Positions 40,474-48,768 of a DNA stretch of 64,000 nucleotides are shown here, piece by piece. Position 1 is the first letter of the stretch, and every line of letters begins with the position of its first letter. Made by a program: the position numbers and the translations under genes. The stretch is taken from positions 434,001 through 498,000 of the forward strand of contig NZ_JASZYV010000003.1 in the NCBI RefSeq assembly GCF_030316895.1. The letters are read 5' to 3'. The notes under the pieces are model-generated. The model searched no databases, was not told the origin of the DNA, and worked only from the letters and a program-made list of their open reading frames with translations. This stretch comes from Variovorax dokdonensis. Lineage in GTDB: Bacteria; Pseudomonadota; Gammaproteobacteria; Burkholderiales; Burkholderiaceae_C.

Positions 40474-40701
40474 ATGAAGACACCTCAAGAAACGCCGAGC
40501 GAGCCTCGCACAGATACAGCGTCGACCCACGAGGATCGCGTCCGTCGCGCGGCCTACGAGTTGGCTGAACGCCGCGGCTTCGCGCCGGGGTACGAGCTTG
40601 AGGATTGGCTTGCGGCAGAAAAGCAAGTTCTCGGCGATTCGGCCGTGGACGAAACCGGAGTGCCGACGCAAGGCAGCGGCGAGCAAAAGGGCAATCCGTG
40701 A
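40474..40701 (+). CDS. DUF2934 small protein
   Basis: The protein has 75 residues. RAAYELAERRGFAPGYELEDWLAAE is the DUF2934 motif, a helical domain found in small stress-linked proteins. CGTGTCCTAC occurs 45 bp upstream, the same motif as upstream of the 24-residue peptide gene at 17939. The stop overlaps the start of the next gene as GTGA, so the two are coupled. Confidence 0.82.
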   Translation: MKTPQETPSEPRTDTASTHEDRVRRAAYELAERRGFAPGYELEDWLAAEKQVLGDSAVDETGVPTQGSGEQKGNP

Positions 40702-41387
40702 TCGGGGTCGTCGTCCCCGCCCACAACGAGGCAGCGCTGGTGATCGATTGCATCGACGCGGTCGTTGCTGCGGCCCGGCATCCCGACCTGGGCGGCGAGC
40801 CCGTTGAAATCGTTGTCGTGCTCGACGCCTGTTCAGACGGCACGGCGGACATCGTGGCTAGCATGCCGGTGAGCGCGATCGAGGTGCAGGTGCGCAACGT
40901 CGGTGCCGCACGTGCGCAAGGGGCGATGCGCCTGCTTGAGCGCGGCGCTCGTTGGCTTGCCTTCACGGATGCGGATACGCAGGTTGCGCCCGATTGGCTC
41001 GTGCAGCAACTTCAACTCGACGCCGAAGTCGTTTGCGGAACGGTGGCCGTCAATGACTGGTCGGAGCACGCGCCCCACGAACGGCGGATGGAAGAGCACT
41101 TTCGGGCGACCTACTCCGATGCGGATGGTCATCGCCATGTGCATGGGGCCAATCTGGGCATCAGTGCCGCTGCCTATCGACTGGTGGGCGGATTTTCTGC
41201 GCTTGCATCCAGCGAAGATGTGGCACTGGTCCAGGCATTGCAGGCCGCCGGGGTCCAAGTCGCCTGGAGTGCCGCGCCGCGCGTGTACACCAGCGCGAGG
41301 CGCCGCGCACGTGCGCCTTCCGGCTTTGCCGCGGCACTTTGCGCAGCAGCCGAGGCGTTCGCCATTCCGGCGATGGCCGTGAAGTAG
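40698..41387 (+). CDS. Family 2 glycosyltransferase-like protein
   Basis: The protein has 229 residues from GTG 40698, overlapping the DUF2934 stop. IGVVVPAHNEAALVIDCIDA is the GT2 nucleotide-sugar fold start, and FTDADTQVAPDWL supplies the DxD metal-binding motif. The segment HGANLGISAAAYRLVGGF completes the fold. No membrane helix is present. The sugar and acceptor are unknown. It resembles mycofactocin-like or generic GT2 enzymes, but no partner genes are nearby. Confidence 0.85.
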   Translation: MIGVVVPAHNEAALVIDCIDAVVAAARHPDLGGEPVEIVVVLDACSDGTADIVASMPVSAIEVQVRNVGAARAQGAMRLLERGARWLAFTDADTQVAPDWLVQQLQLDAEVVCGTVAVNDWSEHAPHERRMEEHFRATYSDADGHRHVHGANLGISAAAYRLVGGFSALASSEDVALVQALQAAGVQVAWSAAPRVYTSARRRARAPSGFAAALCAAAEAFAIPAMAVK

Positions 41388-41409
41388 CGGGCTCTGGCTG
41401 CGGCGAAAG

Positions 41410-41660
41410 TCCGGAATCCGGTTGCATCGACCTCCCACGGCGCCTGAAGGAACCGGGGCCGAGGCCAGCATGCCGCGTGAACGCACGATTGAAAGCCGCC
41501 TCGGATTGGTATCCGACGTCCTCCGCGATTTCGCCGATGCTCCCGTCGACTTGAATCAGTAGGGTGGCGGCGCGCTCCATGCGCAGCCGCGTGAGCAGGA
41601 GGATAGGCGTCGTACCGCTCAATCTTGCGAACGCGCGCCAAGGGAATTGCGCTGCGCACC
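41410..41660 (-). pseudogene. AraC-family regulator C-terminal remnant
   Basis: On the minus strand the codons give AFARLSGTTPILLLTRLRM followed by ERAATLLIQVDGSIGEIAED and VGYQSEAAFNRAFTRHAG, the second HTH of an AraC regulator. Upstream the frame is broken and the first part of the protein is missing or scrambled. Downstream the frame runs into the end of the glycosyltransferase gene. The region 41388-41848 has no other clear gene. Confidence 0.68.
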
Positions 41661-41848
41661 CGCAGCACCCAGCACCGACTGAACACCGATCCGGTGCCGG
41701 TGCGAAGGCTGATTGGCAATATCGTCTCCAATGCCATCAAGTTCCATCTCGATTCTGAATCGCTGAGCCAGAACGCCCAACTGCGCGGGCTCAACTCACT
41801 GGCAGCTCACGGCCATGAGCGGACGTTAACTTTGGTGACGAAGCCCAC

Positions 41849-42163
41849 ATGTACAACGTCAGGATGTATTTGGCAGAAGCGGTTGCGAGCTTGGAGGTAG
41901 AGGGGCCATACAAGCCCCACGACAAGCACGCCATGCTGATCTTCATTCGCCAAGCGGTTGAGTCGGAGCATGACTGGAAACTTGCGGAGGCTGGTGCAGC
42001 CAGCGCCGGATGGGTGGACGTTGTGCTAAAGAGGGCGGGCACGCTTGAGAGCGAGAACCTGAACGGGAGAGATCAACAGTTTCGAGATGCCTTTGAATCC
42101 GCTATGCAAGGAAGGTGCGGACTTGTTGTGTATCGCGACCCGATTCCCGAAGGCGACGCCTAG
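41849..42163 (+). CDS. Hypothetical protein
   Basis: The protein has 104 residues starting MYNVRMYLAEAVASLEVEGP. It is soluble, with mixed helix and strand, and I do not recognise the family. There is no strong ribosome site. It marks the left part of a stretch with lower GC content. The frame ends cleanly at EGDA before a 138-bp gap. Confidence 0.5.
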   Translation: MYNVRMYLAEAVASLEVEGPYKPHDKHAMLIFIRQAVESEHDWKLAEAGAASAGWVDVVLKRAGTLESENLNGRDQQFRDAFESAMQGRCGLVVYRDPIPEGDA

Positions 42164-42301
42164 CGGCCAACAGCGGACTTCCAGCGCAAGCACACGTTAC
42201 ACACACCCTTCGGTATCGTGGTTCGCTACCTGGTTAGTTCTCGCTTCCAGAGGCAAGGCCCCCAGGTTACTTTCGCGGGCAGCAACCCTCTACGGACCTC
42301 G

Positions 42302-42571
42302 ATGCTACTCTTCAACTATTCGACCGCCGTGCTGTTCTGGGTACTGCTTGCGCTAGTGCCCTTGGGGGTCACCGTCGCGTATGTGAGTGCAGCACCCCGC
42401 GACCTGTCCGTCGTGCAGCGGTTCACTACATCCACGCATGGCGCTGCACTATCTGCGCTCGGGCTCGCAGCACTGCTCGTCAGCATCCTCGGAACTCCGC
42501 AGCAATCGAACTGGGACGTCTTCGGTCCGATGTGCTTTCTCCCTCTCGTTCTGATGGCCTATTCGCTTTGA
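42302..42571 (+). CDS. Hypothetical small membrane protein
   Basis: The protein has 89 residues from ATG 42302, with three hydrophobic segments: residues 6-27 (STAVLFWVLLALVPLGVTVA), about 48-65, and the C-terminal LPLVLMAYSL. The track of hydrophobicity supports an inner-membrane protein. An earlier GTG at 42218 could extend it. No family is recognised, and the ribosome site is poor. Confidence 0.45.
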   Translation: MLLFNYSTAVLFWVLLALVPLGVTVAYVSAAPRDLSVVQRFTTSTHGAALSALGLAALLVSILGTPQQSNWDVFGPMCFLPLVLMAYSL

Positions 42572-42882
42572 TTGCCAGCCGCATGCTTCGCGCCGCTAGG
42601 AATTTCGAAGACGGGCCAATCACGTAGTCGCACTGGCAGGTCACCCGGCTCGGGGCCTGCGAAGGTAGGCACATCGGGAATGTCTAGAGGGGCTCAACCT
42701 ACGGACGCAGTCCCGTCAAACTCTGCCTGTCCTCAGTGCGCAAGGGCGCCTCTTCCGTGCATGCAGAGCGATTTGCTTCCAGGTGGGTTAGCAAACTAGC
42801 GTCATCTGCTGCGCTATCAGGAAGCAGCAAACGAGTCCACGCCTAGAAAACCGACCGAGGACTCACGCAAACGCGCGCCTAC
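42572..42882. other. 311-bp stretch without a clear gene
   Basis: It lies between the stop of the small membrane gene (42571) and the stop of the convergent gene at 42883. Short frames exist but none has a start site, codon pattern or recognisable motif. It may hold a decayed gene. Confidence 0.5.
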
Positions 42883-43287
42883 CTATTGCTTCGAAGGGGG
42901 CCTCGGCGGCTGAATGAGGCAAACAGCGTAGGTAACTAGAAAGCAGACCCCGGCTGCGAACATGCCGTAGCTCGCTGCCGCCATGTAAAGGACAAAAGGC
43001 GAAGGCAAGGCCCCCATTACCGTTCTAGTCAGAACGACAACGTAGAAGGCAGTGGCTGCTAAGAACAGACCCGCAGCACTTCGACACAGCCACGGCGCAT
43101 TCCTGTAGAGGGTTCGCGGATTCGGCGGGTCAACAATCATCAACAGAAACGTGACTACCACAGCCATCACTCCTGCAGTTAGGCCTATCTGTGTGAGAGG
43201 GCCCTCAAACCGCTTTATTGGGGGCATGAGTACGGGGATGAGGGCTGATGCCAACGACACAACCCCCTTGATACCCTTTAGTACCAC
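42883..43287 (-). CDS. Hypothetical membrane protein
   Basis: The protein has 134 residues with three predicted membrane helices, at about residues 32-52, 70-90 and 98-122. The C terminus is proline-rich (PPRPPSKQ). I do not recognise the family. It follows the secreted-protein gene by 8 bp on the same strand, so the pair is probably co-transcribed. Confidence 0.6.
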   Translation of the reverse strand: MVLKGIKGVVSLASALIPVLMPPIKRFEGPLTQIGLTAGVMAVVVTFLLMIVDPPNPRTLYRNAPWLCRSAAGLFLAATAFYVVVLTRTVMGALPSPFVLYMAAASYGMFAAGVCFLVTYAVCLIQPPRPPSKQ

Positions 43288-43295
43288 TGCGGCTC

Positions 43296-44240
43296 CTACT
43301 TCGTGTCGGATGTTGTGACGTACCGAAAGCCTTGCACTATCGCCCCGTCTTTGTCTAGGGCAAGGACGGACCGGTATTGAATTAACTTCTCTTTCGCGGG
43401 GTTCAAGAGCTCATACTGCACTTCGCGCGCATACTTCGCACTCGAGCGAATCAGGATGAAGGCTTCATCCGAACTACCTTTGAGCCTGAGGAATTCCTGG
43501 GCACGTTTGGCGTCCTCTTTGGCAATTTTCACTCGGCTCATCAGTGCGGCTCCAGAGACGATTTCGACCTGATTCGGCAGCTTATTAGCCTTTGCGTGGA
43601 AGTCCTTGACTAAGGCCTCCCGAGTTGCTTGGCTGTACTTTGCGAGCTCGAGAATCAAGCTGCCAACGGACTCCTCCCATTTGACGCTGTAGTACTCCGT
43701 AGGCCCTTCGCCTTTGAGCACAACTTCAACGGTCACGACCTCGTCGGGAAGGTCACGCTCTGTGGGCAGTGTGGCTTCGTTAGCGTCAACAAGTGCCTTG
43801 TATATTTTGCTAGTGAACGTCCCTGCGGGAGCCGGGTACTGGCCTTGCGCCCAATAGGTGGACGGGAGCTTGGTCCATCCCGATGGGAGAGCAATGTCCG
43901 ATGACGCAGTCCGCCACTGCCCCGGGCCTTCCAGCCGAGCCCTGTCGCAAGTGGTAGGCCTTTGGGGCTTGAGGATGCTGTTCAACAAGAACTGCTCCCA
44001 CCCATATGCGAGGTTCACTTTGCCGCGATTGCAGATTTCGTACACCAGCGCTGGTTGTCCTCTACTCAGGTCAACCGCTGAGAGATAAGCGAACTTTTGG
44101 TCTTTGCTCGCGCCCTCAGACTCGCCGCTGTACGGCTTTGGGTCAGAGGAAGCCGCCGGCGCTTGGTTCGGAGGCTCGGCTGCCGGGGAATGCAGGGCAA
44201 TGAGTGCCAGGGCAGACAAGAGCACGCCAAGTCGAAGCAT
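43296..44240 (-). CDS. Hypothetical exported protein
   Basis: The protein has 314 residues from ATG 44240, chosen because GGAGG lies 8 bases upstream. An N-terminal signal sequence (MLRLGVLLSALALIALHSPA) leads to the periplasm or beyond. Two cysteines (in EICNRG and TTCDRA) may form a disulfide. No known domain is recognised. It is the first gene of a two-gene unit with the membrane protein downstream. Confidence 0.6.
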   Translation of the reverse strand: MLRLGVLLSALALIALHSPAAEPPNQAPAASSDPKPYSGESEGASKDQKFAYLSAVDLSRGQPALVYEICNRGKVNLAYGWEQFLLNSILKPQRPTTCDRARLEGPGQWRTASSDIALPSGWTKLPSTYWAQGQYPAPAGTFTSKIYKALVDANEATLPTERDLPDEVVTVEVVLKGEGPTEYYSVKWEESVGSLILELAKYSQATREALVKDFHAKANKLPNQVEIVSGAALMSRVKIAKEDAKRAQEFLRLKGSSDEAFILIRSSAKYAREVQYELLNPAKEKLIQYRSVLALDKDGAIVQGFRYVTTSDTK

Positions 44241-44501
44241 CCCGAACCTCCAGTCCCGCAAAGTTGGACCGATACGATTGTCGTACAGCGATTGACTTTC
44301 AACCAGCGGCGCAGTGAATCCGTCTGGTTCTGGAAGCGGCCCCCCGGCCCAAAGCTATCCGTGCGGGTGAGCACGTACCTTGTGCTTCTGCTTAGGTCAT
44401 CAACTAGGGGGATGACGACACCGAAATCAGGCAAAACACTCGAAACCGTTTGCGGGTTAGCAGGCTCATGCCTCACGGCTACTTGACCGCGAAGGAGAAG
44501 A

Positions 44502-45416
44502 ATGAAGTTTCGAGTCCCCCTCTACCTCGTTCTCGTCGCCATACTGGTTACCGCAGCAGGATGCAGCGCGCCGAGACCGAAACTGACTTACGCCGCGCTA
44601 CCCGACGGTGGAACGCCCGGCGCCGGCTTTCCGTTCGTTGTTCCTCGTACCGCAGTGAGAGTTGCTCCAAGCTTTGATAAGGGTGGCGCATTGGAAGGCG
44701 TGAATCTCACCCCGGTGCCCATGGCGGGCGCAGATGACGGGAAGACACCCCTTCCGGCTTTCGTTGCGACGGATAGCAGCACCGGCGGTTGGGCTTTTGC
44801 CCCCACGACACTAAGTTCAGTCAAGTACGTGGACGAACTTATAGTGAGCGAGATTGGCACGCAGGTCACCGACAACCGAAAGGATGTACTTGGCGTGCTG
44901 GTTACCGCCGCTAGCCTGGGAGGCGCATTTGCACTCACGAAAGATTCGAAGAAGTGCGATGGCACTACACCACTGAAGCCATTCGTCATTGAGGCAACGC
45001 ATACTGAAGCAGGTGCTCCAGCCAAGGATGTCGAATGCTGGGGCTACTCGGTCACGTTGGCCAAGTTCAATCCCGTGGCTCGCAAGCGGTTCGACGTCAA
45101 GGAAATTGCTTCGATAGGAACAGTGGAGTGGTTCCCTATCGCGGCTTGCAAGAGCTACGTTGTCAGCGTGTACCCCTGCGCTGACAAGAGCTGCAAGACG
45201 CCAATGTCGGACAAGCAAGTATTCGTGACTACGCTGCCGCTTTCGGATGGAACGCAATATCAACGAGTGCCGTTGCCCGCAAAGGGAAAGATTACGCTGC
45301 ACACGGACTTTTGCGGCGCAGACACCACCGATGAAGCCGGAGCAACGGACAGCGATTGGAGCTTGCTCAAGCAGTTCCTGAGCGATGTCAAATCCGAGAA
45401 GGAAAAGGCGAAGTAG
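44502..45416 (+). CDS. Hypothetical lipoprotein
   Basis: The protein has 304 residues. The signal peptide ends in the lipobox VTAAGC, so the mature protein is lipid-anchored. GAAGGAGAAG precedes the ATG at 44502. The mature part is beta-rich with several cysteines (KKCDG, ECWGYS, ACKSY, PCADKSCKT, DFCGAD), which suggests disulfides. No family is recognised. It is divergent from the exported protein gene. Confidence 0.68.
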   Translation: MKFRVPLYLVLVAILVTAAGCSAPRPKLTYAALPDGGTPGAGFPFVVPRTAVRVAPSFDKGGALEGVNLTPVPMAGADDGKTPLPAFVATDSSTGGWAFAPTTLSSVKYVDELIVSEIGTQVTDNRKDVLGVLVTAASLGGAFALTKDSKKCDGTTPLKPFVIEATHTEAGAPAKDVECWGYSVTLAKFNPVARKRFDVKEIASIGTVEWFPIAACKSYVVSVYPCADKSCKTPMSDKQVFVTTLPLSDGTQYQRVPLPAKGKITLHTDFCGADTTDEAGATDSDWSLLKQFLSDVKSEKEKAK

Positions 45417-45523
45417 CCAAGAAGGCGTGTTCCAGAGCTTCGGGTCGGCTGAGTGTCACAGCTACCCGAATCTTTGGGCAGAACTCCTGGGCCCCTCAAA
45501 CTGACCTATGGATGGAGGAAACC

Positions 45524-45613
45524 ATGCAGGCGTCAATGTCTCGGTCGCTTTGTCTTACCGTGACCATGTTGCTCGTCGGATGCAGTACGACAACGGAAAT
45601 GCCGCAGGACTGA
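45524..45613 (+). pseudogene. Small lipoprotein gene truncated by IS insertion
   Basis: The frame starts at ATG 45524 with GGAGG five bases upstream. It encodes MQASMSRSLCLTVTMLLVGC, then STTTEMPQD and a stop that lies at the IS junction. The lipobox LLVGC marks it as a lipoprotein. Joining the flanks across the insertion restores an open frame of about 24 more codons (VWAAQGRIPFHWQRSMG...) ending at TAG. The intact gene therefore probably encoded a lipoprotein of about 59 residues. Confidence 0.65.
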
Positions 45614-45649
45614 ATCGCCCCGGGATTCGCGGAGGCTATTTGGTTTAAG

Positions 45650-46599
45650 TCAGGCCACCGCCTCGGTGTTCTGACTGGCGAGTTGCCGGTAGTAGTTTGC
45701 CTCGGCTTCTGCTGGCGGGATATACCCGATGGGTTCGAGCAGGCGATGATGGTTGAACCACGACACCCATTCGAGCGTTGCGAGCTCCACGGCCTCCTTG
45801 GTTTTCCAGGGTGCTCGGCGATGAATGAGCTCGGCCTTGTAGAGCCCGTTGATGGTCTCGGCCAAGGCGTTGTCATAGCTGTCGCCCTTGCTGCCCACTG
45901 ACGGCTCGATGCCCGCTTCTGCCAGCCGCTCGGTGTAGCGAATGCTGACGTACTGCGAGCCCCTGTCGGAGTGACAAACCAGGCTTCCATCGCGTTCGGG
46001 CTGCCGGGCGTATAGAGCTTGCTCCAGCGCATCGAGCACGAAGTCTGTTCGCATCGAACTGCTCACTCGCCAGCCTACGATGCGCCTGGCAAACACATCG
46101 ATGACGAAGGCCACGTAGAGCCAACCCTGCCAGGTCGAGACGTACGTGAAATCGCTGACCCACAACTGGTTGGGCCGCTCGGCACGGAACTGCCGGTTGA
46201 CCCGGTCCAGCGGGCACGGTGCCTTGGCATCGCCGACCGTGGTGCGCACGACCTTGCCGCGCACCACACCACGCAGGCCCAGCCTGCGCATCAATCTCTC
46301 GACCGTACAGCGGGCCACGACAACGCCTTCGCGCGCCAGTTGCCGCCACACCTTGTCGGCGCCGTAGACCTGCATGTTGGCCTGCCAGACACGTTCAATC
46401 TGTGGCATCAGCATCTCGTCGCGATGAGCCCGGGCGCAGCGCTTGTGCGGCTCGCGCAGCAGCGCCGCATGCCTTCGATATGCCGACGGGGCGACCTGCA
46501 AGACCTTGCAGAGCGGCTCGACCCCGAAGGCATCGCGATGCTTGTCGATGAAGTCCTTCAGGACTTGAGCCGGCGGTCGAGCTCCGCCTGGGCGAAAAA
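45650..46599 (-). CDS. IS3-family transposase OrfB (expressed by -1 frameshift)
   Basis: The catalytic subunit is a DDE transposase. The three acidic residues lie in [15 protein letters not shown] and NALAETING. The isolated frame from its first ATG/GTG starts at 46501, but the frame is open upstream to the slip site. At that site TTTTTC near the end of OrfA allows a -1 shift into [20 protein letters not shown]. The product of that shift is the active fusion. Confidence 0.92.
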
Positions 46600-46881
46600 C
46601 GCGCTGGCCAGCTTCAATATCTCATTGGCCCGGCGCAGTTCCTTGACCTCGCGCTCCAGCTCCTTCATCCGCTGGGCTTCGCTGGTCGTGATGCCTTCAC
46701 GCACGCCGGTATCGACCTCGGCACGCTTGACCCATTCGTTCAAGGTCTGCGGCACACATCCAATCTTGGGCGCGATGGACTCGATGGCCGCCCACAGCGA
46801 CGGGTATTCCCCCCGGTGCTCCTGCACCATCCTCACCGCGCGCTCACGCACCTCGGGTGAGAACATGTTCGACTTGCTCAT
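46558..46881 (-). CDS. IS3-family transposase OrfA
   Basis: The protein has 107 residues. It starts [20 protein letters not shown] and has an N-terminal HTH of the IS3/IS911 type, then a leucine-rich coiled coil ([20 protein letters not shown]). It binds the IS ends, and frameshifting on a T5C tract at 46594-46599 fuses it to OrfB. Confidence 0.93.
   Translation of the reverse strand: MSKSNMFSPEVRERAVRMVQEHRGEYPSLWAAIESIAPKIGCVPQTLNEWVKRAEVDTGVREGITTSEAQRMKELEREVKELRRANEILKLASAFFAQAELDRRLKS
46594..46599 (-). other. Probable -1 frameshift site in the IS
   Basis: The mRNA reads GCG TTT TTC GCC. Slippage back by one base on the T tract moves ribosomes from the OrfA frame into the OrfB frame, which is open from this point. 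No stable downstream structure was computed. Confidence 0.6.
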
Positions 46882-46933
46882 GGCTCAATCCTCTCAGAGT
46901 GTTGAGCCTCCTCAAAACCCGGGGCGATTCAGG

Positions 46934-47521
46934 ATGTATGGGCGGCCCAAGGCCGCATCCCTTTTCATTGGCAAAGAAGTATGGGCGCAGATGACCATGG
47001 ATTCCCCTCTTCGTATGCAGGTAGGTAGCCTGCCCGTGACGAGCGGCGGCTCCGCTGCCTTCAAGGAGTCTGTTAGCACGCAGATTGCGGCATTTCAGGA
47101 ACGCTGGAACTGGCTCATCAGTCCTCTCGTGGTGCCGGTCGGGCTTGAAGTCATCGTTCGCCCTGCCCCAAGAACGCCTGCAGCGGTGCTTCATGACCTC
47201 GACAACATTGTTCGCGACTACCTTATTCCCGGAATCGTTCCCTCATTCGGAACGGTGACCGACCATCGGTGGACCACGGATACTGAAAAGCTGAAGTTGA
47301 GTGGTTCAAAGCTAGCCAAGTCCTGGGAGCCGATGCCTCCCGCGGGAACGAGAGTTGGCGTTACTCGCTATGAAGTTTGGCGGCTTCCAGCAATCGAAGA
47401 TGCGCCAGGTTTCGTGAGTGTGGCGCTTGTCGCCGACGTCGACGCGGCAGGCGACATGATGGAGGCGGCCGACCGAAGAATTGCTGAGTGGAGAGAGACC
47501 ATCCTCCGCAAAGCACGCTGA
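46934..47521 (+). CDS. RusA-like protein (possible Holliday junction resolvase relative)
   Basis: The protein has up to 195 residues if it starts at ATG 46934; it may start at 46991 (MTMDSPLRM). The segment VGLEVIVRPAPRTPAAVLHD followed by LDNIVRDYLIPG recalls the RusA signature, in which an acidic LDN segment binds metal. The later aspartates of RusA are not obvious, so catalysis is uncertain. The first ATG begins three bases after the IS end, so the native start may have been disturbed by the insertion. The cell role would be DNA junction resolution, typical of phage and islands. Confidence 0.45.
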   Translation: MYGRPKAASLFIGKEVWAQMTMDSPLRMQVGSLPVTSGGSAAFKESVSTQIAAFQERWNWLISPLVVPVGLEVIVRPAPRTPAAVLHDLDNIVRDYLIPGIVPSFGTVTDHRWTTDTEKLKLSGSKLAKSWEPMPPAGTRVGVTRYEVWRLPAIEDAPGFVSVALVADVDAAGDMMEAADRRIAEWRETILRKAR

Positions 47522-47603
47522 CAGCACTAGGAACGACATGGCACCGCGCGAATAGGGGCAGTCAGGTCCTTTTTATCGCCATCGACCGAGGCAGCGCAGA
47601 ACC

Positions 47604-48257
47604 TTAAGCACGTAGCTCGGCAGTCTTTGCAATCTTCCTCGTGAAATCACATCGAGGAAAAGTACTGCAACCATAGAAGCGTCCGTAGCGCCCCTTGCGC
47701 GGGACGAGAAAGCCCTTGCCGCAAGTCGGGCAGACTTCGCTGCTGCTCATTGAGCCATCAGCAGTCAACACCTCCAGTTGCTGGTCCTTCACCAGCTCAG
47801 TGATGAAAGCAGACTCCTTGTGCTCAATCGAAATGAGTGTGGCCGTTGCGCGTGCGCGAGTGAGAGCGACATAGAACAGACGACGTTCTTCGGCGTACTC
47901 GTACGAATCACCACCTGGCATTGAAAGTTGAAGCACAGGGTCGTCGGCGACCCGACTGGGAAAGCCGAGCGTCTCCGAGGTCATTCGCGGGACGATGACG
48001 TGGTCTGCCTCCAAACCTTTCGACGAGTGCACAGTGATGAACTCTACGTCGACCCACTGCTGCTTTGGGGTCGAAGGCAGGTATGCAGAATCCTTGCGGT
48101 ATCGCCCAAGGAGGTAGACCTTCGAGCGCCTGCCGCGCTCAATCGCCTCCTGCGCAATCTCATTGACGCGGCGCTCGACAGCGGCGCGAATGTGGTACTC
48201 GCTTTGGACACTGACGATGCGCACTGGCTTGTCTATGTCCGGTTGGACCGAGCGCAC
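47604..48257 (-). pseudogene. 5'-truncated UvrD-like helicase with C-terminal zinc ribbon
   Basis: Only the last ~217 residues of a superfamily 1 helicase remain. Motif V (TVHSSKGLEADHVI) and motif VI (EERRLFYVALTRAR) are intact, followed by CPTCGKGFLVPRKGRYGRFY and CSTFPRCDF, a topoisomerase-type zinc ribbon as in DNA helicase IV relatives. Walker A and most of the motor are missing. Its 5' end abuts a DUF1214 remnant at about 48260. The gene is a remnant without expected ATPase activity. Confidence 0.78.
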
Positions 48258-48265
48258 GTTCTTCG

Positions 48266-48469
48266 CAGAACGAAGACCTGGTCAAGAACGCCGACGGTAC
48301 CGTCGATGTTTACTTCGGACCAAAAGCACCGGCCGGAAAGGCGTCGAACTGGGTCCAGACCAATCCTGGTGGCAAGTTCGAGGTGCTGTTTCGTCTCTAT
48401 GGTCCTCAGTAGGCGCTGTTCGACAAAACCTGGCAGTTGCCAGATATTCAGAGGATGGTCGGACGTTGA
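48266..48469 (+). pseudogene. DUF1254/DUF1214 protein C-terminal remnant with in-frame stop
   Basis: The frame reads QNEDLVKNADGTVDVYFGPK then APAGKASNWVQTNPG and FEVLFRLYGPQ, then TAG at 48410, then ALFDKTWQLPDIQRMVGR and TGA. This is the characteristic C terminus of the DUF1214 domain, broken by a premature TAG and lacking its N-terminal part. It is a decayed gene. Confidence 0.75.
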
Positions 48470-48542
48470 CGTGCGGCTATCACAGAGAGGTCAGGAGAGA
48501 GAGCCAAAGGTCAACCGTGGAATGGCTGCTTCGGAGAAAACC

Positions 48543-48574
48543 GTACAGCCGCTTTGGGCCCAAAGCGGCTGTAC
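48543..48574. repeat. 32-bp perfect palindrome
   Basis: The sequence GTACAGCCGCTTTGGG is followed at once by its exact reverse complement, giving a 16-bp stem without a loop. It sits in a 299-bp gap without genes between the DUF1214 remnant and the metallophosphoesterase stop. Transcribed RNA would form a strong hairpin, but no T tract follows, so it is not a canonical terminator. It may be the fused end pair of an element or a recombination site. Confidence 0.85.
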
Positions 48575-48768
48575 CTGAAGCTCCGTTCCGGACATTGAAC
48601 GAAGGTCCGCTTTCAAGAAGTCCCGATGTCCGCAACGGGCGCGTATCAGCCATTGGCTCCAGCGACGCACAGGTCTGCTGGGCGACGTAGCCCGTGTTCT
48701 GCAGCCAGAGTGCCGTCGCCTCTGCATGCGCTGGAGCGGTAACTCAAGCGCACTCAAAGCACACAGGC

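Larger units (their letters stand above)
45611..46931 (-). mobile_element. IS3-family insertion sequence, 1321 bp
   Basis: The ends carry 14-bp perfect inverted repeats beginning TGAATCGCCCCGGG (45611-45624 and 46918-46931), with further imperfect pairing including GGAGGCT. The flanks read GGAC and GGAT, an imperfect short target duplication. Inside are orfA and orfB of a -1 frameshifted IS3-type transposase read on the minus strand. Both frames are intact, so the element may be active. Confidence 0.9.

Noticed and set aside
46019..47521. 500-codon frame running through the IS into the RusA-like gene
   Set aside because: The first part is antisense to transposase. Only the part after the IS end is kept as a gene.
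48543..48574. Transcription terminator
   Set aside because: No T run on either side, so it is kept as a palindrome of unknown role.
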